Origin: Luteolibacter luteus | GTDB lineage: Bacteria > Verrucomicrobiota > Verrucomicrobiia > Verrucomicrobiales > Akkermansiaceae | Length of the DNA: 64,000 nucleotides | Direction of reading: 5' to 3' | Assembly (NCBI RefSeq): GCF_012913485.1 | Contig: NZ_CP051774.1 | Span: 1,054,001 to 1,118,000, forward strand | Shown: piece after piece, positions 8,230 to 16,644 of the stretch | Numbering within the stretch: the first letter of the stretch is position 1 | Layout: each line of letters opens with the position of its first letter | Notes under the pieces: model-generated | Database searches by the model: none | Told to the model about the DNA's origin: nothing | The model's input: the letters and a program-made list of their open reading frames with translations, nothing else | Program-made: the position numbers and the translations under genes

Positions 8230-10116
8230 ATGTCCGCCCTGCTCTCCGCCAATGAAATCCGCCTGTCCTATGGCTACCAGACGCTGCTGGATGGCGTGAC
8301 ACTGGCTGTTTCCGCCGGGGAGAAGGTCGGGCTAGTGGGGCGCAATGGCTGCGGGAAGACCTCGCTGCTGAAGATTCTCACGGGTTCGCAGCCGGCGGAT
8401 TCCGGGGAGATCTCGCTGCGCCGGGCGCTGCGGGTGGGCTACCTGCCCCAGGAGTTCGAGCTCGATCCGGAGCTGAGCGTGCACGAGAACATCGCGGCCG
8501 GGGCTTCGGATATCGTGGAAGCGATCCGACGCTATGAGCAGGGCGATGGTTCGGAGGCCGAACTGGCGGACCTGCTGCACCTGATCGATCACGCGGATGG
8601 CTGGAATCTGGATGCGCGGATCAAGGCGACCGCGACCGCACTGGGAACGCCGCCGCTGGAGACATCGGTAGGTCCGCTTTCCGGGGGTGAGAAGCGCCGC
8701 GTGGCACTGTGCCGGGCGCTGGCCTCCCAGCCGGACCTGCTGCTACTGGATGAGCCGACGAACCATCTGGATGCCGACTCGATCCGCTGGCTGGAAGACT
8801 TTCTCAAGACCTACTCGGGGGCGGTCATCTTCGTGACGCACGACCGCTATTTCCTGGATGTCATCGCGACGCGGATCATCGAGATCGACAATGGCAAGGC
8901 CTACTCACATCCGGGGAACTACACCGCGTATCTGGAATCGAAGGCGGTGCGCCAGCAGATTGCCGAGCAGACGGAGCGGCGCCGCCAGCGTTTCCTGCGC
9001 GAGGAGCTGGAATGGGTGCGCTCCGGTGTGAAGGCGCGCGGCACGAAGTCGCGTCACCGTCTGGACCAATTCTACGAGATCGAAGGGCTGCAGGCACCGC
9101 CGGAGGAGCGGGAGATGGACCTGCTGATCCCACCACCGCCGGATCTCGGAAACATCGTGGTGGAGCTGGAGGAAGCCGGCGTGAATGTCGGCACCGCCAC
9201 CTCGCCGCGCTGGCTTTTCCGCCATCTCAATCTCGAACTCCGTCCCGGACAGTGCACGGGCATCGTGGGGCGCAACGGTGTGGGTAAAACGACCCTGCTG
9301 AAGGTGTGTCTTGGCCAACTGGATCCAACCGAAGGCAAGGCCACGATCGGGAAGAAGGTGAAGGTGAACTACATCGACCAGACCCGCATGGCGCTCGATG
9401 GCACGGGATCACTGTTAGACGAGGTGGCCGATGGCAATGAGAAGGTGCAATTCGGCAACCAGACGATGGGTGCCCGGGCTTACCTGCGCCGTTTCCTTTT
9501 CGATGACCGCCGTATCAATGAGCGGGTGGACCTGCTGTCCGGAGGTGAGCGCGCACGGCTGATGCTGGCGAAGGTGCTGAAGACCGGCGGCAACCTGATC
9601 GTGCTGGACGAGCCGACGAACGATCTGGATTTGCCCTCGCTGCGGATGCTGGAAGAAGCGTTGGCGGACTTCGATGGCACGGTGCTGGTGGTCTCGCACG
9701 ATCGCTATTTCCTGGACCGTATCTGCGATCAGGTCATCGCCTTCGAAGACAATGGCGTCTTCGTCCAACCGGGAAACTATTCCTACTATCTGGAGAAGCG
9801 TCAGGCGCGTGAACAGGTGGAGCGCGTGCATGCCCAAGCGGCAGCACGCGATGCGGCGACGCGTCAGAAGGCGGCGGCGCCTGCCGAGGCGAAGCCGCGC
9901 AAGCTGACGATGGCCGAGCGCAAGGAGTTGGAGGGCATGGAGGAGACGATCATGCTCGCGGAGGAAGCGGTGGCGGAACTTGAGGGGAAGCTCAATGACC
10001 CGGAGTTCCAGAAGAACTTCGCGGAGATCCCGGCGACGATTGCCAAGCTGGATGCGGCGAAGGCCGAGGTGGCGCGGCTGTATGACCGGTGGGAGGAGCT
10101 GGGGGCATTGGCGTGA
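8230..10116 (+). CDS. uup: ABC-F ATPase, Uup type
   Basis: A 628-residue soluble protein with two ABC ATPase domains and no membrane segments. Domain 1 has GRNGCGKTS, LSGGEKRR and LLLLDEPTNHLD. Domain 2 has GRNGVGKTT, LSGGERAR and LIVLDEPTNDLD. The linker between them (about residues 245-320) is charged and helical (RRRQRFLREELEWVRSGVKA), and a C-terminal coiled coil (about 540-628) rich in Lys/Ala/Glu is the Uup hallmark. ABC-F proteins act on ribosomes or nucleic-acid structures; Uup is linked to transposon-excision and recombination phenotypes and ribosome function. ATG 8230 is chosen over an upstream ATG (8086) that would overlap the DUF4304 gene. Confidence 0.9.
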   Translation: MSALLSANEIRLSYGYQTLLDGVTLAVSAGEKVGLVGRNGCGKTSLLKILTGSQPADSGEISLRRALRVGYLPQEFELDPELSVHENIAAGASDIVEAIRRYEQGDGSEAELADLLHLIDHADGWNLDARIKATATALGTPPLETSVGPLSGGEKRRVALCRALASQPDLLLLDEPTNHLDADSIRWLEDFLKTYSGAVIFVTHDRYFLDVIATRIIEIDNGKAYSHPGNYTAYLESKAVRQQIAEQTERRRQRFLREELEWVRSGVKARGTKSRHRLDQFYEIEGLQAPPEEREMDLLIPPPPDLGNIVVELEEAGVNVGTATSPRWLFRHLNLELRPGQCTGIVGRNGVGKTTLLKVCLGQLDPTEGKATIGKKVKVNYIDQTRMALDGTGSLLDEVADGNEKVQFGNQTMGARAYLRRFLFDDRRINERVDLLSGGERARLMLAKVLKTGGNLIVLDEPTNDLDLPSLRMLEEALADFDGTVLVVSHDRYFLDRICDQVIAFEDNGVFVQPGNYSYYLEKRQAREQVERVHAQAAARDAATRQKAAAPAEAKPRKLTMAERKELEGMEETIMLAEEAVAELEGKLNDPEFQKNFAEIPATIAKLDAAKAEVARLYDRWEELGALA

Positions 10117-10166
10117 TGCTACAGGGTGGAGCCCGTGCGGGGTGACAGTTCCGTGACTCCGCAAAA

Positions 10167-10203
10167 CAAAGGATTTGCATCCGCCTTTGTTGGATCTAGA
10201 TCC
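10167..10203. promoter_or_regulatory. Two palindromes upstream of the alcohol dehydrogenase gene
   Basis: CAAAGG (10167-10172) pairs with CCTTTG (10184-10189), and a perfect 12-bp palindrome GGATCTAGATCC follows at 10192-10203, 50 nt before the dehydrogenase ATG. The second is a candidate operator; the first could be a weak terminator for uup. Confidence 0.35.
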
Positions 10204-10253
10204 TTATCGGTCACTCTCGATCCCTAGAATCATTCCCCCAACCACCTCCTCCG

Positions 10254-11273
10254 ATGCCTGATTTCCACGCCTACGCCGCCACGTCCGCCAAAGGAATCCT
10301 TGAGCCCTACAGCTTCGATCCCGGTGAACTGGGTCCGGAGGAAGTAGAGATCAAGGTGAGCCACTGCGGGATCTGCCACTCGGACCTCTCGATGCTCGAC
10401 AATGATTGGGGCATGTCCGCTTACCCCTTCGTTCCGGGCCATGAGGTGGCGGGAACGGTGGTGGCTGTGGGTGAGAATGCCAAGGGCCTGAAGGTAGGCC
10501 AGCGGGTCGGTGTCGGTTGGACGGCATCCAGCTGTCTGTCCTGCCACGAGTGCCTTTCGGGAGATCACAATCTCTGCGCGCAGGGCCAAGGGACGATCGT
10601 GGGGCGCCACGGGGGCTTCGCCGACCGGATCCGCGTACAATGGACTTGGGCACGTCCCTTGCCGGAGGCGCTTTCGTCCGAGAAGACCGGTCCCCTGCTC
10701 TGCGGCGGGGTGACGGTGTTCAATCCCTTCGTGGCTTTCGACATCCAGCCGACGGCACGCGTGGGCGTGATCGGCATCGGCGGTCTGGGCCACATGGCGC
10801 TGCAGTTCGCGAACAAGTGGGGCTGCGAGGTGCATGCCTTCACCACCAGCGATAGCAAGACGGAGGAGGCGAAGAAGCTGGGCGCGCACTACGTCCACAA
10901 CACGAAGCAGCCGGATACGCTGAAGAAGCTCGCTGGTAGCCTGGATCTCATCATTTCCACAATTAATGTGCCGCTCGATGTTCCGGGCTTGCTGGGGACG
11001 CTTGCACCGAAGGGCCGCCTGCATGTGGTCGGTGCAGTGCTGGAGCCGCTGCAACTCGGAGCCTTCGACCTGATCATGGGGCAGAAGGTTATTTCAGGAT
11101 CGCCAACGGGCAGCCCGGTGACCATCGACAAGATGCTGGAGTTCTCCGCTCGCCACTCGATCGCGCCGATCACGGAGACTTTCCCAATGTCCAAGGTGAA
11201 CGATGCTTTGGAACATCTGCGGGCTGGCAAGGCGCGCTACCGCATCGTGCTGGTGAACGACCACGCGGAGTGA
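10254..11273 (+). CDS. Zinc-dependent alcohol dehydrogenase (MDR family)
   Basis: A 339-residue medium-chain dehydrogenase/reductase. Catalytic-zinc ligands appear in HCGICHSD (Cys) and PGHEVAGTV (His-Glu). A structural zinc loop of four cysteines is present in CLSCHECLSGDHNLC. The Rossmann GxGxxG motif is GIGGLGHMALQFA. The overall pattern matches the cinnamyl/YahK-like NADP(H) alcohol dehydrogenases, which reduce a range of aldehydes; the physiological substrate cannot be read from sequence. Monocistronic, with candidate operators just upstream and a convergent neighbour 15 nt downstream. Confidence 0.9.
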   Translation: MPDFHAYAATSAKGILEPYSFDPGELGPEEVEIKVSHCGICHSDLSMLDNDWGMSAYPFVPGHEVAGTVVAVGENAKGLKVGQRVGVGWTASSCLSCHECLSGDHNLCAQGQGTIVGRHGGFADRIRVQWTWARPLPEALSSEKTGPLLCGGVTVFNPFVAFDIQPTARVGVIGIGGLGHMALQFANKWGCEVHAFTTSDSKTEEAKKLGAHYVHNTKQPDTLKKLAGSLDLIISTINVPLDVPGLLGTLAPKGRLHVVGAVLEPLQLGAFDLIMGQKVISGSPTGSPVTIDKMLEFSARHSIAPITETFPMSKVNDALEHLRAGKARYRIVLVNDHAE

Positions 11274-11288
11274 GGCCTTGGCCTCGTC

Positions 11289-11858
11289 CTATTTCCCGCT
11301 CAAGGGCCAGCGTCCGAGTTCGATGACCTCGGGCTGGTTCTCGATGCTGTGGATCAGTGTAATCTCAGTGACCGGCCAGGTCAGCGGGCCGATCGCTTCC
11401 TTTGCCAGCCGCTGCTTGAGGTAGGCCAAGGTCACGTGCGGACTGAAGCTCCCGGTGCCCTTGAGTCCTTGCCTGACCATCTGGCGTTGCAGTTCCTCAC
11501 GGAGGGTTTTGAGAAGAGGAACCTGGCCGTCCGGGGTGAGCATGAGAACCCCGTTAGGATGCGCCTGAACGTGGGTCAGCAGGAATTCAAAGGGCGCGAT
11601 CAACTCCGATGCCGCTTCTCCGGCGCGGAGAACGTCCGCTAGCCGCGGAGGCAAGCCAGCGAAGGTGCCGACGTCGAGCAGCGTCAGGTGCAATCGCTCC
11701 TCCGGGACAAGCGTCCCCTTGATCCGATGGCGAGCGCCGATATCATCCCGGTAGCGAATGATCTCGCCACCGAGACCGGCTCCGGCGCGCAGCGCGAAAT
11801 AGATGCTGTGCTTGAGCTCAGGTTTGGCGGAATCCAGAAGCGAAAGTTGCTCGTCCAT
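11289..11858 (-). CDS. 2'-5' RNA ligase/cyclic phosphodiesterase (LigT/ThpR family)
   Basis: A 189-residue member of the 2H phosphoesterase superfamily. The two HxT motifs that define the active site are HLTL (residues 57-60) and HVTL (141-144), spaced as in LigT/ThpR enzymes. Known members hydrolyse 2',3'-cyclic nucleotide ends or ligate tRNA halves with 2'-5' linkage in vitro. ATG 11858 fits the family length; the open frame extends upstream to 12017 with implausible sequence. It converges on the alcohol dehydrogenase gene and lies 53 nt downstream of the repeat-protein gene on the same strand. Confidence 0.85.
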   Translation of the reverse strand: MDEQLSLLDSAKPELKHSIYFALRAGAGLGGEIIRYRDDIGARHRIKGTLVPEERLHLTLLDVGTFAGLPPRLADVLRAGEAASELIAPFEFLLTHVQAHPNGVLMLTPDGQVPLLKTLREELQRQMVRQGLKGTGSFSPHVTLAYLKQRLAKEAIGPLTWPVTEITLIHSIENQPEVIELGRWPLSGK

Positions 11859-11911
11859 AAGACCGTCACTAGAGCCCAGCTTGAATGAAGTTCCAGCCCC
11901 AAGCGTTGATC

Positions 11912-12892
11912 TCAATGCTGGCTTGTCAGCGGGGAGCCGCCCATTCGCCCGGTGATACGGGCCAGCTCTGCTTCCGCCCTCTCGCGCATGCGGCCTTCCG
12001 GGAACTGGGCGACCCATTCACGGGCTTTTGCCATGTCCTTGAATGCAATGCGCTGGACGATGCCGACGAGGGCATTCTCTTCAAGGGAGCCGTCATGCAT
12101 GGAATCGATCACCAGCTTCGATGCGGCACGGGGATCTTGGTCCGCCCATGCGCTTGCGACTCCGCCAACGAGCTTCTCGCGCAAAGCGGTATCCGTGATG
12201 GCATTCGCCCAAGCGGCGGCGCTTCCGGGATCCTTGGTCGCCCATGCACCTGCGGCTTGATTCAAGAGTTCCTCGGTCGCGGGGATAGTGCCGGCTTCGA
12301 TCGCCAGGTCGATCGCCTGCTGAGGATCGTGAAATGCCAACTCGCTGCCACAGCCGATCAGTGCCTGCTGCCTCGGGGCTTCCTGCGAAAGCCCTCGTGC
12401 CCATGACAGGGCAGCGGCGGGATCGTGCTTGGCCCATGACCCGGCAACGATCCGTGAAGCCTCCACAGGGAGCGGGCCATCGCCGACGAAGGATGCCGCG
12501 GCGTGAGGATCACGCTCGGTCCATGCGAGCAGCAGCTTCAGACGGAGATCGCCGGTTTGATCGAGTGATGCCAGTTCGTCCATCACGGCGGCAAAGTCAT
12601 CGGCGGCGAAGGAATCCACCATCTTATGAAAATTGCTTTCACCATCACCCGCCTCATTGGTCATCGCGGTGCCCCTTGTCGCCTCGAGCAATCGCTGGGC
12701 GAGCCTGTGGTGTCGCAGGGGATCCTGCTCCCGCTGCTTCGCGCTCCGGCCGAAACCGAAGGCCGCGTGGCTCCGATCACCGCGGGACTTCCCGTCCCGT
12801 GCGGTGGAATGCCGGGCGTGCTGCAGTGCAAGCGCAGCCAGGATCACGGCGGCGAGAAGCAAGGCTCCGGCGAGTCGGCGGGTAAGTTTCAC
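11912..12892 (-). CDS. Membrane-anchored W-A-x-x-D-P tandem repeat protein
   Basis: About 326 residues. A GTG start at 12892 places an N-terminal hydrophobic anchor first (VKLTRRLAGALLLAAVILAA); an in-frame ATG at 12952 would add 20 residues before it. After a basic linker the protein is a string of about six 30-35 residue helical repeats built around (W)A-x-x-D-P-x-x-A: AWTERDPHAAASF, SWAKHDPAAALSW, ELAFHDPQQAIDL, AWATKDPGSAAAW, AWADQDPRAASKL and RIAFKDMAKAREW. These suggest an alpha-solenoid (HEAT/TPR-like) scaffold facing the periplasm. The lipoprotein at 49197-50942 has the same repeat style. No enzyme motif is seen. Confidence 0.75.
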   Translation of the reverse strand: MKLTRRLAGALLLAAVILAALALQHARHSTARDGKSRGDRSHAAFGFGRSAKQREQDPLRHHRLAQRLLEATRGTAMTNEAGDGESNFHKMVDSFAADDFAAVMDELASLDQTGDLRLKLLLAWTERDPHAAASFVGDGPLPVEASRIVAGSWAKHDPAAALSWARGLSQEAPRQQALIGCGSELAFHDPQQAIDLAIEAGTIPATEELLNQAAGAWATKDPGSAAAWANAITDTALREKLVGGVASAWADQDPRAASKLVIDSMHDGSLEENALVGIVQRIAFKDMAKAREWVAQFPEGRMRERAEAELARITGRMGGSPLTSQH

Positions 12893-12916
12893 AAATGTGG
12901 CAGGTTTCGAGGAAGG

Positions 12917-12944
12917 GCGCGGGCACCCGGGCGGATGCCCGCGC
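12917..12944 (-). terminator. 9-bp GC hairpin after the GH76 gene
   Basis: GCGCGGGCA (12917-12925) pairs perfectly with TGCCCGCGC (12936-12944) over a 10-nt loop, immediately after the GH76 stop and before the repeat-protein start. It lacks a strong T-run, so the intrinsic-terminator call is tentative. Confidence 0.5.
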
Positions 12945-12959
12945 TGGATCACGGGTAGC

Positions 12960-14555
12960 TTACTGGATCTTGCATGAGGTCATCTTGTCATTGGGAGTGG
13001 TGCCCACCCAGCCGGTGCTGGAACTGAAGGTCCACGAGGTGCCGGTGAAGTTGTCGTTCTCATACATGATCACCGTCCAGCCTGCGGGGATTCTCAATGA
13101 CGAGGCCCAATCGTTCGGAACGCCGGCCGCCTGGAGCTGTGAAAGGGTATAGTTTCCTTTCGCCAAGGATGCCCCGCGGGATGCTCCGTAGTTCACGTCC
13201 TGATAGAAGATCACCGCGGTATTCTCGATCTTGCAGGAGCTCACGACGTCATTGGCCGCGCCGATCCAGTTGGTATCGGCGGTGTAGCTCCAGCTGCTTC
13301 CGGTCTGGTTGTCGTCAGCATAGAGCGTCACCTTCCAGCCGCTGGGAACCCGCAAGGAGGTCACCGAGTTGTCGGCGACATTCAGGCCTTGGAGCTGCGA
13401 TGTGCTGTAGTTCCCCGGTGCGATCAACTGGCTCGGCGCTCCTTGGTAGTCGATATCCTGGCAGAGCATGATCCCTTCGCCATCCGCAGGGATCACTTGC
13501 AGGATAAGCGGCATGCTCGCGCAGCCCCATGAATATCGGGTTCCCGTGGGGGTATTGCTGCGCCAGTTGTTCCAGCCCAGATTGTCAGATGTGCGCCGCA
13601 CGTTCCATGCCGCGTTCGCATTGAGCTGCAGCCAGGGCTGGTAGGTGCTCTGGAGGCCGCGGTCCTTCATGAACTTCGCCATCCAGCGGATGAAGATGCC
13701 ATTGAAGCCACCGCCATCGCTGTTCTCCGTGGAGTCGGGCAGGATGCCGTTGGTGCAAAGGGTGTTCTTGGTGCAGTTCGCCGCCAAGGTGGCATCGCTG
13801 ACGTTGCCCAAGAAGTTCGCGGCCCCGATGAAGGTTCCCTGGTTGTAGGTAAAGACCCAGTTGGTGATGACACCACCGGAGCTGATATTGTCATAGACCT
13901 GCCCCGTGGAGGCATTGAAGAGCGTGTTCCGGGTCCAGTTGTAGAGGCTCTGGGATTTCGTCAGGTAGCCGGAGTCCCCGGTGATCTGATAGAGCAGGTA
14001 GGAGCCAATGGATGCGGGACAATTGATGCACGCATTCTTCGAACCCTTTCCCGTGGTCCACCACAGTCCACCGCCCAAGGCGGTATCATAGGCACGGCTA
14101 TACATCGCATCGAAGTTCGCCTTGGCGCGATCCCGATAGGAAGTGTTTCCGGTGATTTGATAAGCCCGTGCAAAGGCGATCACCGCCCATGCGATGTCGT
14201 CGTTGAAGCTATTGGAAGTCCACAGCGTCCCATATTGCGCCACAAAGCCATTGCACAATGCGGAGACGATATTCTTGTTTCCCTGCGTGGGGTTCCGGTC
14301 GTGGGCATCCTCCGCCATTTCCATCTGCTCCGCGAGCGTCCACCAGCCGGGACCGGTGCCCGAACCGGTATCCAGCTTGTAGTAGGCGTTGCCTCCATTG
14401 CTCACGTAGAAGGCATTGTTGTAGGAGTTGAATGCGGTATCCGCGTCTGCCGGCCAGAAGGCATTGGCGGGAACGGCACAGGCAATCGATAGGCCCATAG
14501 CCAAGCCCAGAGGCTGGAAATGTACGTAGTTCTTCCGTGATGGATGTGTGTGCAT
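12960..14555 (-). CDS. GH76 alpha-1,6-mannanase with two beta/gamma-crystallin domains
   Basis: A 531-residue exported protein. A signal peptide ends near AVPANA (residue 32). Residues about 35-360 are an (alpha/alpha)6 glycoside hydrolase family 76 domain with the paired catalytic aspartates in SFNDDIAW (Asp119-Asp120) and family signatures YNQGTFIGAA and GIFIRWMAKFM. GH76 enzymes cut alpha-1,6-mannan backbones of fungal or yeast type. Two tandem beta/gamma-crystallin domains follow (about 361-443 and 446-531), each with a QDxxYxGA start, a GNYxxSQLQ strand and a W near the end; they may bind Ca2+, carbohydrate or inhibitors. It has its own hairpin downstream and no adjacent SusC/D pair. Confidence 0.9.
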   Translation of the reverse strand: MHTHPSRKNYVHFQPLGLAMGLSIACAVPANAFWPADADTAFNSYNNAFYVSNGGNAYYKLDTGSGTGPGWWTLAEQMEMAEDAHDRNPTQGNKNIVSALCNGFVAQYGTLWTSNSFNDDIAWAVIAFARAYQITGNTSYRDRAKANFDAMYSRAYDTALGGGLWWTTGKGSKNACINCPASIGSYLLYQITGDSGYLTKSQSLYNWTRNTLFNASTGQVYDNISSGGVITNWVFTYNQGTFIGAANFLGNVSDATLAANCTKNTLCTNGILPDSTENSDGGGFNGIFIRWMAKFMKDRGLQSTYQPWLQLNANAAWNVRRTSDNLGWNNWRSNTPTGTRYSWGCASMPLILQVIPADGEGIMLCQDIDYQGAPSQLIAPGNYSTSQLQGLNVADNSVTSLRVPSGWKVTLYADDNQTGSSWSYTADTNWIGAANDVVSSCKIENTAVIFYQDVNYGASRGASLAKGNYTLSQLQAAGVPNDWASSLRIPAGWTVIMYENDNFTGTSWTFSSSTGWVGTTPNDKMTSCKIQ

Positions 14556-14747
14556 CTTTTTGGGTTGTTTGGGTTCTTGGGTTTATTCCCCAACGGCGGA
14601 TTCCCAGCCGTTAGGGTAAGATCCCACATATCACCCCGCGTTTACCTGCCAAGAAAGATCTAGGACACAATCGATATAAGTTATTCACAAGTAGGCAAAA
14701 ACGGACACCACGTCCGAATTCACCCCGCGCCGACCGGAGAATAAAGC

Positions 14748-14773
14748 AATGGCGCTCACTCTTGAGCGCCATT
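14748..14773 (-). terminator. Perfect 11-bp hairpin terminator
   Basis: AATGGCGCTCA (14748-14758) pairs exactly with TGAGCGCCATT (14763-14773) around a CTCT loop. It lies 44 nt after the stop of the minus-strand DUF1080 gene, and on that strand is followed by the T-rich GCTTTATTCT. The 14556-14816 interval otherwise holds only the GH76 upstream region. Confidence 0.8.
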
Positions 14774-14816
14774 CTTCTTCAATGTTGCAGCCCTAGCAGC
14801 GTGGGCAAGAAGCGGA

Positions 14817-15590
14817 TCACTCCGTCTCCTTGAAATCCGTGTCGGCTTTTTCGATGTCCATCTCCTTGATCCAGATATTGCGGAAGCGCACATCGTGGCC
14901 TTCGGCCTGGAGCTTAAGGCCCTGCGGCGTGTCGGTAATGCCCTTGCCGTCGTCATTGCCACCATCGACACCGGAATTCGGACCGCCCCAGACCTGGTTG
15001 ATCGTTTGGTTCACGTGGACCTTCTTGCCGTTGAAGAACATGGTCACCAGCGGCTTCTCCACGAGCTTGCCATCCTTGAATCGCGCGGCGCGGAAGAGAA
15101 TGTCATAAGCGTTCCACTTTCCGACGCCATTGTAAGCGTGGTAGGGCGACTCGGTTTCATTGATCACGGCACCGAGCCCGTGCTTGGTCTTGTCGCCATC
15201 GAGGATCTGGATCTCGTAGCGGTTTTGCAGATAGACCCCGCTGTTCCCGCCTTCCTTGGCGATGTAGAACTCGATGTGCAGGCGGAAATCCTTGTAGGCC
15301 TTCTTCGTGACAATGTCGGCAGAGCCATAGTTTCCACCTTTGGCGGCCGGGTCATCGGTCATCACCACGGTGGCACTCTTGTCCGCAGGATCCTCGACGA
15401 TCTTCCACTTGATCGGGAGCGAGGAGGCAAAGCGCGGTCCCTGCCAGTAGGTCCACTTGGAATCGAGCATCTCGCGGGAGCCATCGAAGACCACCTCGGC
15501 GCCTTCGATCGGCTTGGCACCGACGCCGGTTCCGGCATGCACGGCGGAGGCAAGGAGGACGGACGAAAAGGCGAGGAACGGGATTTTCAT
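14817..15590 (-). CDS. DUF1080 / 3-keto-disaccharide hydrolase family protein, secreted
   Basis: 257 residues with a signal peptide (MKIPFLAFSSVLLASAVHAG). The rest is one concanavalin-like DUF1080 domain: VVFDGSREMLDSKW at the start, DFRLHIEFYIAKEGGNSGVYLQNRYEIQI in the core, KWNAYDILFRAARF, and a C-terminal VRFRNIWIKEMD strand. This family is heavily expanded in Verrucomicrobia and Planctomycetes. Some members hydrolyse 3-keto-disaccharides, so a role in extracytoplasmic sugar breakdown is plausible but unproven here. ATG 15590 gives the signal peptide. It is divergent (98 nt) from an AraC regulator that may control it. Confidence 0.9.
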   Translation of the reverse strand: MKIPFLAFSSVLLASAVHAGTGVGAKPIEGAEVVFDGSREMLDSKWTYWQGPRFASSLPIKWKIVEDPADKSATVVMTDDPAAKGGNYGSADIVTKKAYKDFRLHIEFYIAKEGGNSGVYLQNRYEIQILDGDKTKHGLGAVINETESPYHAYNGVGKWNAYDILFRAARFKDGKLVEKPLVTMFFNGKKVHVNQTINQVWGGPNSGVDGGNDDGKGITDTPQGLKLQAEGHDVRFRNIWIKEMDIEKADTDFKETE

Positions 15591-15688
15591 GGTCCGGCTA
15601 CTTTCCACCCGGGTCCGGTCTTTCCGCACGCCGGAAAGATGACAGCACTCGCCCCCCGGCGATATTTCCGCTCCAATTCCCTCCATCA

Positions 15689-16591
15689 ATGAGACGCGAA
15701 GCGATTCCTGCCGTCGGCCTCGGTGACTACCGGGGCTCGGAGCTTCGCGCGGAAGGCTTCGTGGCGGTGCCCTATCAGGAATCGCGGGCGTGGAATCCCA
15801 CCTTACTCGCCCCCCACTATCATGACTTCTTCCAAGTCTCCCTGATCCTCGGGGAAGCGCTCCTGATGCACGATTTCCGCGAGCAGCGGGTGCATGGAAA
15901 CACGCTCTTCTTCCTAAGCCCCGGGCAAGTCCACGCGGCCATCTCCGGAGGGGAAACGGATGGGACCATCCTCTCCTTCACCCGTGAATTTTTCGATGCC
16001 GGCGCGGCGGGGTCCCCGAGCTTGCTGCTGGATCTCCCTTTTTTCTACGCACCGGACTTCGCGCCGTGGATGGAAGTGCCGGATCGCGCCCTCGAGGATG
16101 TCCGCAGGGTCTTCCGCGAGATTCAAAACGAGTTTGATCAAGCCCGGCCCGGTGCATCGGAGATCGTGCGGGCACTGCTGCGCATCTTGCTGGTAAAAGC
16201 CAGCCGCTGGCGCGCGGAGGGCGATGCCTCGCTTCCCTCAAGCCGGTCGAGTGCACTAGCCCGTGATTTCCAGCTGCTGGTAGAGCGTCACTTCCGGGAA
16301 TGGCAGGCGCTGGAGCCCTACGCCAGAGAGCTGGGAGTGACGAACAATCACCTGAATGATGTGATCCGCGAGACCACCGGTACACCGGCAGGAGAGCATA
16401 TCCGCAAACGCCGCTTGCTGGATGCGAAGCGGCTGCTCCTTTATTCCGGGCTCAGCGTCTCCGAGATCGGCTTCCGGCTCGGATTCAAGGATCCCTCCTA
16501 CTTTGCGCGCTTCTTCCGCCGTTACCAAGAGCAGACGCCTGCGGAGTTCCGGGAGGAAATCCGAGAAAAATACCAGAAAGACCCGGCCTAG
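15689..16591 (+). CDS. AraC-family transcriptional regulator
   Basis: 300 residues. The N-terminal half is a cupin-type ligand-binding domain (APHYHDFFQVSLILGEALL, then FFLSPGQVHAAIS). The C-terminal about 100 residues carry the two AraC helix-turn-helix motifs, LEPYARELGVTNNHLNDVI and LSVSEIGFRLGFKDPSYFARFFRR. The ligand is probably a sugar but cannot be named. It is divergently transcribed from the DUF1080 gene (98 nt between starts) and is followed 53 nt later by an Fsr-type exporter; either neighbour could be a target. Confidence 0.9.
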   Translation: MRREAIPAVGLGDYRGSELRAEGFVAVPYQESRAWNPTLLAPHYHDFFQVSLILGEALLMHDFREQRVHGNTLFFLSPGQVHAAISGGETDGTILSFTREFFDAGAAGSPSLLLDLPFFYAPDFAPWMEVPDRALEDVRRVFREIQNEFDQARPGASEIVRALLRILLVKASRWRAEGDASLPSSRSSALARDFQLLVERHFREWQALEPYARELGVTNNHLNDVIRETTGTPAGEHIRKRRLLDAKRLLLYSGLSVSEIGFRLGFKDPSYFARFFRRYQEQTPAEFREEIREKYQKDPA

Positions 16592-16644
16592 CACCGGTCG
16601 GAAAAATTGCCCGCGGGCAGCTGCCCGGCGATGCTCCCGCCCCC

